DNA from: Reyranella sp.
Lineage (GTDB): Bacteria > Pseudomonadota > Alphaproteobacteria > Reyranellales > Reyranellaceae
Length of the DNA: 9,850 nt
Direction of reading: 5' to 3'
NCBI GenBank assembly: GCA_004296815.1
Contig: SCVT01000341.1
Coordinates: 1 to 9,850, forward strand
The notes beneath the pieces were generated by a model. The model searched no databases, was not told where the DNA came from, and saw nothing but the letters and a program-made list of their open reading frames with translations. A program made the translations under genes and the position numbers. Of the stretch, positions 7,224-9,850 are shown one piece after another; positions within the stretch are counted from its first letter, which is position 1; each line of letters begins with the position of its first letter.

Positions 7224-7232
7224 TGCTACACT
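7224..7232 (+). promoter_or_regulatory. Extended -10 promoter for a leaderless thioesterase
   Basis: TGCTACACT is an extended -10 element (TGn followed by TACACT, 4 of 6). A start point seven bases past the hexamer falls on A7239, the first base of the ATG. No convincing -35 is visible, which extended -10 promoters tolerate, and there is no Shine-Dalgarno. Confidence 0.4.
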
Positions 7233-7238
7233 CCGGCC

Positions 7239-7673
7239 ATGTCACGCGACAAACGACTGCAGGATCGCTCCATCTACCCGCACTGGTGCTCCGACACGGT
7301 GCGCTTCTCCGATCAGGACGGCGCGGGCCACATCAACAACGTGGCACTCTGCGCCTATCTCGAGACCGCGCGCCTCACCTTCATCCGCGACATGGGGATG
7401 ATGGCCCGCCGCGAAGACGGCGTGCGCGGCATCTCGGCCGGCATGACCGTGAGCTTTCTCGCGGAATCGCACTGGCCGGGAAAGGTCGAGCTCGGGACCG
7501 GGGTGATGAAGGTCGGCACCAGCTCGATCACCGTGGGATCGGCCGCCTTCAAGGACGACCTCTGCATCGTCGCGGCCGAGATGACGGTCGTGCGCCTCAG
7601 GGGCAAGACCCCCCACCCAATCGACGACGCCCTGCGGGAAAAGCTGGAAAAGTACCGTTTGAAGGGCTTCTAG
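7239..7673 (+). CDS. 4HBT-type acyl-CoA thioesterase (second copy)
   Basis: This 144-residue hot-dog protein has the motif RFSDQDGAGHINN (22-34), containing the canonical D27-G-A-G-H31 active-site signature. LETARLTFIRDMGM (42-55) resembles the helix after the active site in the other 4HBT protein of this window. The two share layout but differ enough to suggest distinct substrates. It is divergent from the acyl-CoA dehydrogenase by only 25 bases, so the two are likely co-regulated, with the thioesterase releasing CoA from the same acyl pool. No Shine-Dalgarno precedes ATG 7239, and a putative extended -10 places transcription start on that codon. The gene ends just before the bfd promoter. 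Confidence 0.87.
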   Translation: MSRDKRLQDRSIYPHWCSDTVRFSDQDGAGHINNVALCAYLETARLTFIRDMGMMARREDGVRGISAGMTVSFLAESHWPGKVELGTGVMKVGTSSITVGSAAFKDDLCIVAAEMTVVRLRGKTPHPIDDALREKLEKYRLKGF

Positions 7674-7679
7674 CCCATC

Positions 7680-7708
7680 TTGACCCCGCCCGGCGGCCCC
7701 CCTATCTT
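7680..7708 (+). promoter_or_regulatory. Sigma70-type promoter for bfd
   Basis: TTGACC at 7680-7685 (5 of 6 matches to TTGACA) and TATCTT at 7703-7708 (4 of 6) are separated by the optimal 17 bases. The start point would be near 7715, giving a leader of about 43 bases before bfd. This is the best promoter in the window. Confidence 0.6.
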
Positions 7709-7714
7709 TGCGCC

Positions 7715-7729
7715 TGCGAGTAAGTCGCA
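7715..7729. promoter_or_regulatory. Dyad at the bfd transcription start, possible operator
   Basis: TGCGA (7715-7719) and TCGCA (7725-7729) flank five bases. The dyad begins at the predicted +1, a position where a bound repressor would block transcription. Iron control of bfd is common, but the sequence is not a clear match to a Fur or Irr box I can recall. Confidence 0.35.
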
Positions 7730-7757
7730 AGAGCACGGGAAGAAACGGCCGCAAGGC

Positions 7758-7964
7758 ATGTACATCTGCATCTGTACGGCTATCCGGGAACGCGAAGTGG
7801 ACGCCGCCGTCCGCGCGGGCGCCAAGCGTCCGGCCGACGTGTTCCGGGCCTGTGGCAAGAGCCCCCAGTGCGGCACCTGTGCCTGCGACATGCGCGAGCG
7901 CATCGCCCGGACGGTCGCCCACGACCGGGCGAACGTCCAGCAGACGCTCCTGGCCGCCGACTGA
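7758..7964 (+). CDS. bfd: Bacterioferritin-associated ferredoxin
   Basis: This 68-residue protein starts MYICICTAIRE and has cysteines at 4, 6, 38 and 41. These are the positions and spacing (C-x-C, then C-x-x-C) of the [2Fe-2S] ligands in characterised Bfd proteins. Extra cysteines lie at 32 and 43. Bfd binds bacterioferritin in the cytosol and delivers electrons to its heme, reducing core Fe(III) so that iron is released. The bacterioferritin gene lies immediately opposite in convergent orientation, rather than downstream on the same strand as is often seen. A TTGACC-17-TATCTT promoter and a dyad precede it. The ribosome site is weak (AAGG very close to ATG). A 7-bp hairpin follows the stop. 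Confidence 0.92.
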   Translation: MYICICTAIREREVDAAVRAGAKRPADVFRACGKSPQCGTCACDMRERIARTVAHDRANVQQTLLAAD

Positions 7965-7971
7965 CGGCGCG

Positions 7972-7989
7972 CCCGAGCGTTAGCTCGGG
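7972..7989. terminator. Shared hairpin between bfd and bfr, bfr stop in loop
   Basis: CCCGAGC (7972-7978) pairs perfectly with GCTCGGG (7983-7989) around GTTA. Downstream on the plus strand is pyrimidine-rich TCCTTCCCTTC, so this fits a bfd terminator. On the minus strand the stem covers the last two bfr codons (Pro, Ser), and its loop contains part of the bfr TAA; no T run follows in that direction. Confidence 0.6.
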
Positions 7990-8465
7990 TCCTTCCCTTC
8001 GCCGATCTGGGTCTGCAGGTAGTTCTGCTCGCCCACCTTCTCGAGCAGGCCGATCTCCGTCTCCAGGAAGTCGATGTGCTCTTCGGCGTCCTCGAGGATG
8101 TCGACCACGATCTCGCGGGTGACGAAATCCTTCGCCGTCTCGCAATGGGCGACCGCGGCGACCAGCGCCGTGCGCGCGGCGGTCTCGAGCTTGAGGTCCG
8201 CGCTCAGGCACTCCGGCACGTCCTCGCCGATGGCGAGCTTGCCCAGGTCCTGCAGGTTGGGCAGGCCGTCGAGCAGAAGGATGCGCTGGATGAGCTTGTC
8301 GGCGTGCTTCATCTCGCCGATCGACTCTTCGTAGATCTTCTTGCCCAGCCGCTCGAAGCCCCAGTGCTTCATCATGCGGGCGTGGAGGAAGTACTGGTTG
8401 ATCGCCGTCAGCTCGTTCTTCAGGAGCTTGTTCAGTTCGGCGATGATCTGCGGGTTGCCCTTCAT
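7980..8465 (-). CDS. bfr: Bacterioferritin (heme-binding 24-mer iron store)
   Basis: This 161-residue protein begins [13 protein letters not shown], the canonical bacterioferritin start. AGGAG six bases upstream confirms ATG 8465 over an in-frame upstream ATG at 8498. Ferroxidase ligands E18, E51, H54, E94 and H130 are present at standard numbering, and heme ligand M52 is present. The position of the sixth ligand (E127 in E. coli) is alanine here: LEDAEEH at 124-130, with glutamates at 128 and 129 instead. The protein stores ferric iron and limits Fenton chemistry. The neighbouring bfd gene encodes its electron donor. Upstream 8466-8641 contains a weak promoter and two dyads, suggesting regulation, presumably by iron. 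Family assignment is certain; the effect of A127 on the diiron site is open. Confidence 0.95.
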   Translation of the reverse strand: MKGNPQIIAELNKLLKNELTAINQYFLHARMMKHWGFERLGKKIYEESIGEMKHADKLIQRILLLDGLPNLQDLGKLAIGEDVPECLSADLKLETAARTALVAAVAHCETAKDFVTREIVVDILEDAEEHIDFLETEIGLLEKVGEQNYLQTQIGEGKDPS

Positions 8466-8495
8466 GGCGAACTCCTCGGCGGTGAATTCGCCCAA

Positions 8496-8523
8496 CAAAT
8501 ACTCCGCGATTCCCGCGATGCAA
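8496..8523 (-). promoter_or_regulatory. Candidate bfr promoter
   Basis: On the minus strand, TTGCAT (8523-8518) and TATTTG (8501-8496) are separated by 16 bases, placing the start near 8489, about 24 bases before the bfr ATG. Matches are modest (3 and 4 of 6). A direct repeat of ATTGAG (plus strand 8526-8531 and 8538-8543) lies just upstream of the -35. Confidence 0.35.
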
Positions 8524-8550
8524 TCATTGAGTGCGCAATTGAGAAACGTT

Positions 8551-8568
8551 CGCTCAGAAATCTGAGCG
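8551..8568. promoter_or_regulatory. Perfect 8+2+8 palindrome upstream of bfr
   Basis: CGCTCAGA (8551-8558) and TCTGAGCG (8561-8568) are perfect complements around AA. The site lies between bfr and the small membrane peptide gene, both on the minus strand. It could be an operator upstream of the bfr promoter, or a compact hairpin ending the upstream small transcript. No T run follows on the minus strand. Confidence 0.45.
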
Positions 8569-8584
8569 CAACCGCCTCAGCGCC

Positions 8585-8605
8585 AGCAAGTGAGAACCAC
8601 TCGCT
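8585..8605. repeat. Imperfect inverted repeat upstream of bfr
   Basis: AGCAAGTG (8585-8592) and CACTCGCT (8598-8605) pair with one mismatch around five bases. TGAGAA at 8591-8596 recurs at 8540-8545, which hints at repeated half-sites, but the match is short. Confidence 0.25.
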
Positions 8606-8641
8606 GCATTTCCAGCCGACGACGCGCCCGGACCGCCTCCG

Positions 8642-8716
8642 TCAGCGCAAGCCGACGAAGGACAGAATGGCCATCACGATGACCACCAGGCCGACGAGAT
8701 AGATGATCGAATTCAT
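8642..8716 (-). CDS. 24-residue single-span membrane peptide
   Basis: The gene encodes MNSIIYLVGLVVIVMAILSFVGLR, one hydrophobic helix of about 18 residues with a basic C-terminal end. AAGGA lies six bases upstream of ATG 8716, a good ribosome site, and is the main evidence that it is translated. I recall similar 24- to 26-residue peptides ending in (F/V)GLR as conserved hypotheticals in alphaproteobacteria; that is memory, not a search. It sits between bfr and sodB and is divergent from sodB over 172 bases. The function is unknown. Tiny inner-membrane peptides often modulate larger membrane proteins, but nothing here identifies a partner. Confidence 0.7.
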   Translation of the reverse strand: MNSIIYLVGLVVIVMAILSFVGLR

Positions 8717-8753
8717 GGCGGGTCCTTCGCGGAAATTGCGTCCGTCGAAAACC

Positions 8754-8768
8754 CAAACGCGACGTTTG
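8754..8768. promoter_or_regulatory. Inverted repeat in the sodB / small peptide divergent region
   Basis: CAAACG (8754-8759) and CGTTTG (8763-8768) are perfect complements around CGA. The dyad is 38 bases from the small peptide start and about 120 from sodB, so it would sit in the small gene's leader or promoter. Confidence 0.3.
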
Positions 8769-8775
8769 CGCCCAG

Positions 8776-8813
8776 GTTGCACCTCTTGCTGCAACATCGG
8801 CGCAATGTGCAAC
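8776..8813. promoter_or_regulatory. Nested TTGC/GCAA inverted repeats upstream of sodB
   Basis: GTTGCAC (8776-8782) and GTGCAAC (8807-8813) are perfect 7-base complements, and the smaller dyad TTGCTGCAA (8786-8794) lies between them. Repeated TTGC/GCAA half-sites in the middle of a divergent intergenic region look like a regulator binding site. TGCAA-type dyads recall metal regulators of the Fur/Mur group, which is tentative. Confidence 0.4.
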
Positions 8814-8850
8814 GTCTCTATCTTGATGGCGTTCATGTCGAACGCCGCCC

Positions 8851-8869
8851 GCCCGGGGAGTTTCCGGGC
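8851..8869 (+). promoter_or_regulatory. GC-rich stem-loop in the sodB leader
   Basis: GCCCGG (8851-8856) pairs with CCGGGC (8864-8869) around seven bases, with one more possible G-U pair inside. The stem ends six bases before the sodB Shine-Dalgarno AAGGA (8876-8880). If the transcript starts upstream, it could influence ribosome access or message stability. Confidence 0.4.
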
Positions 8870-8888
8870 CAGCCTAAGGATACGCGTT

Positions 8889-9485
8889 ATGCCCACCTTC
8901 ACCCTTCCCAAGCTCCCGTACGCCGATGATGCGTTGGCGCCCGTCGTGTCGGCGAAGACCATCTCGTTCCACTACGGCAAGCACCACAAGGCCTACGTCG
9001 ACAAGCTGAACGAGTTGGCCGCCGGCACGCCCTACGCCGAGATGTCCCTGGAGGACGTCATCAAGAAGTCGGCGAAGGACGAGAAGGGCAAGGCGATCTT
9101 CAACAACGCCGCCCAGATCTGGAACCACACCTTCTACTGGGATTCGATGACGCCGAAGGCCGGCGCGCCGGCCGGCAAGATCAAGAAGGCGCTCGACGAC
9201 AGCTTCGGCGGCCTCGACGACTTCAAGAAGGCCTTCAAGGCGGCCGCGGTCGGCCAGTTCGGCAGCGGCTGGGCGTGGCTCGTGAAGGACAAGGGCGGCA
9301 AACTCAAGATCGAGACCACCTCCAACGCCGACACGCCGATCGCGCACGGCGGCACACCGCTGCTCGTCGCCGACGTCTGGGAGCACGCCTACTACCTCGA
9401 CTACCAGAACCGCCGCCCCGACCATGTCGAGGCCTGGCTGGACAAGCTCGCGAACTGGTCGTTCGCCGAGAAAAACCTCGACTAG
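8889..9485 (+). CDS. sodB: Superoxide dismutase, iron type
   Basis: This 198-residue protein has the normal length for a Fe/Mn SOD. Metal ligands are H28 (SFHYGKHHKAY), H80 (IWNHTFYW), D162 and H166 (DVWEHAYYLDYQ). The AAQIWNHTFYWDSM segment (74-87) has glutamine at 76, the outer-sphere residue position that distinguishes iron from manganese enzymes, so Fe is favoured. It converts superoxide to peroxide and oxygen in the cytosol; no signal peptide is present. ATG 8889 is chosen because MPTFTLPKLPY is the usual SOD start and AAGGA lies eight bases upstream; the open frame extending back to 8703 has no family similarity. The stop TAG overlaps the AGGAG ribosome site of the next gene, suggesting one transcript. 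Metal preference is inferred, not proven. Confidence 0.95.
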   Translation: MPTFTLPKLPYADDALAPVVSAKTISFHYGKHHKAYVDKLNELAAGTPYAEMSLEDVIKKSAKDEKGKAIFNNAAQIWNHTFYWDSMTPKAGAPAGKIKKALDDSFGGLDDFKKAFKAAAVGQFGSGWAWLVKDKGGKLKIETTSNADTPIAHGGTPLLVADVWEHAYYLDYQNRRPDHVEAWLDKLANWSFAEKNLD

Positions 9486-9496
9486 GAGCAAAAACG

Positions 9497-9652
9497 ATGT
9501 TGGGCACCATTCTGCTGATCATCCTGATCCTGATCCTGATCGGTGCGTTGCCGACCTGGCCCTACAGCAGCGGCTGGGGTTACTACCCCAGCGGCGGCAT
9601 CGGGCTGGTGCTCATCATCATCGTGATCCTGCTGTTGATGGGGCGCATCTAG
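9497..9652 (+). CDS. DUF3309 small membrane protein
   Basis: This 51-residue protein has two hydrophobic helices, residues 3-17 and 34-48, joined by a short loop LPTWPYSSGWGYYPSGG (18-34). The WPYSxxWGYxPSGG loop is the recognisable feature of the DUF3309 family, which is widespread in alphaproteobacteria and has no known function. AGGAG at 9484-9488 lies eight bases before ATG and overlaps the sodB stop, so it is probably co-transcribed with sodB. A perfect 7-bp hairpin contains its stop codon. A helical hairpin embedded in the inner membrane is the likely topology. Confidence 0.88.
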   Translation: MLGTILLIILILILIGALPTWPYSSGWGYYPSGGIGLVLIIIVILLLMGRI

Positions 9653-9658
9653 CGCCCC
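9640..9658 (+). terminator. Hairpin terminator at the end of sodB-DUF3309
   Basis: GGGGCGC (9640-9646) pairs perfectly with GCGCCCC (9652-9658) around ATCTA, followed by TCTTCC. The stop TAG of the DUF3309 gene (9650-9652) is at the loop-stem junction. The stem is strong, but the T tract is interrupted, so it is a probable terminator for the plus-strand unit and may also stop the opposing transcript. Confidence 0.65.
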
Positions 9659-9669
9659 TCTTCCGCGCT

Positions 9670-9850
9670 CTAGTACCTGAACGTCAGGTTGAGCGAGCCG
9701 AACTGCGTGAAGCGGTCCTGCTCGTAGAACTCGGGCGTACGCAAGATCTGCGTATAGGAGAAACGTACCCCCTTGTAGAGAATCGCGAGCCCGGCCTGGA
9801 GTTCGCCGACGAACGGGCGATGCGAGACGCGCAAGCTGTTTCCGTCGGTG
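9670..9850 (-). CDS. LpxR-family (DUF2219) outer-membrane lipid A deacylase, C-terminal part
   Basis: Only the last 60 codons are in the window; the start lies beyond the right edge. The readable part alternates polar and hydrophobic residues as in a beta barrel. It contains HRPFVGELQAGLAILYKG and the penultimate strand VRFSYTQILRTPEFYEQ, followed by QFGSLNLTFRY. The (A/S)Y-x-x-(V/I)-x-RT-x-EF pattern, the FGSL strand and the terminal aromatic residue recall the C-terminus of LpxR-like proteins and the outer-membrane assembly signal. LpxR removes the 3'-acyloxyacyl group of lipid A. The catalytic residues lie outside the window, so activity cannot be judged. It converges on the DUF3309 gene with a 17-base gap. 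Confidence 0.7.
   Translation of the reverse strand, partial: TDGNSLRVSHRPFVGELQAGLAILYKGVRFSYTQILRTPEFYEQDRFTQFGSLNLTFRY

Noticed and set aside
6191..7723. A 510-codon plus-strand open frame
   Set aside because: It is antisense to the acyl-CoA dehydrogenase and runs out of frame through the thioesterase. The dehydrogenase frame has full family motifs.
7966..7973. GGCGCGCC palindrome after bfd
   Set aside because: An 8-base GC palindrome is expected by chance in this composition; the adjacent 7972-7989 hairpin explains the region better.
8466..8498. Start of bfr at the upstream ATG 8498
   Set aside because: The canonical MKG start at 8465 has AGGAG at the right spacing, while the extension is not part of known bacterioferritins.
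8703..8888. Extension of sodB upstream to 8703
   Set aside because: The added residues are Arg/Cys-rich and unlike any SOD. The proper start has AAGGA, and the extension region holds regulatory repeats.
8717..8962. Longer minus-strand frame (106 codons) ending in the 24-residue peptide
   Set aside because: It begins antisense within sodB. AAGGA directly before ATG 8716 supports the short form.

Overview
The window is GC-rich, densely packed chromosomal DNA with short intergenic gaps and frequent strand switching. Its content is a MaoC hydratase, hot-dog thioesterases and an acyl-CoA dehydrogenase, then Bfd, Bfr and an iron-type SodB, a DUF3309 peptide and an LpxR-like outer-membrane protein. 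This points to a Gram-negative bacterium, most likely an alphaproteobacterium. The genus cannot be fixed from sequence reading alone. I see no mobile element, CRISPR array, rRNA or tRNA, and no gene-free stretch over 300 bases (the longest are about 170-180 bp).

Layout. (1) 1-2122: a class I methyltransferase running off the left edge, divergent from a polytopic glycosyltransferase-39-like membrane protein. Together they look like an envelope or lipid glycosylation fragment. (2) 2123-4333, minus strand: a tight four-gene operon, MaoC hydratase > VOC/glyoxalase-like protein > 4HBT thioesterase > PaaI-type thioesterase, with two 4-bp ATGA overlaps. (3) 4412-6049, plus strand: a class III adenylate cyclase with an N-terminal catalytic domain, one membrane segment, an Ala/Pro linker and a probably periplasmic domain built of three degenerate cysteine-pair repeats. 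(4) 6053-7673: an acyl-CoA dehydrogenase (minus) and a second 4HBT thioesterase (plus) divergent over 25 bp. The thioesterase looks leaderless. (5) 7758-8716: bfd (plus) and bfr (minus) facing each other, then a 24-residue membrane peptide gene. (6) 8889-9652: sodB followed by a DUF3309 gene. (7) 9670-9850: the C-terminal end of an LpxR-type lipid A deacylase, cut by the right edge.

How the genes fit together. Regions 2 and 4 form an acyl-CoA toolbox (dehydrogenation, hydration, thioester hydrolysis) whose substrate is not visible. Regions 5 and 6 form an iron and oxidative-stress block: ferritin storage, its ferredoxin for iron release, and a superoxide dismutase using iron.

The most interesting items are the triple-repeat periplasmic half of the cyclase and a recurring architecture at convergent gene ends. 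Four convergent pairs are separated by only 0, 3, 15 and 17 bp, and at three of them a perfect inverted repeat is centred on a stop codon. Also notable are a bacterioferritin with alanine at the position of a ferroxidase glutamate, and a predicted leaderless thioesterase transcript. I do not see a clearly new multi-gene system; the cyclase is the best candidate for undescribed biology.
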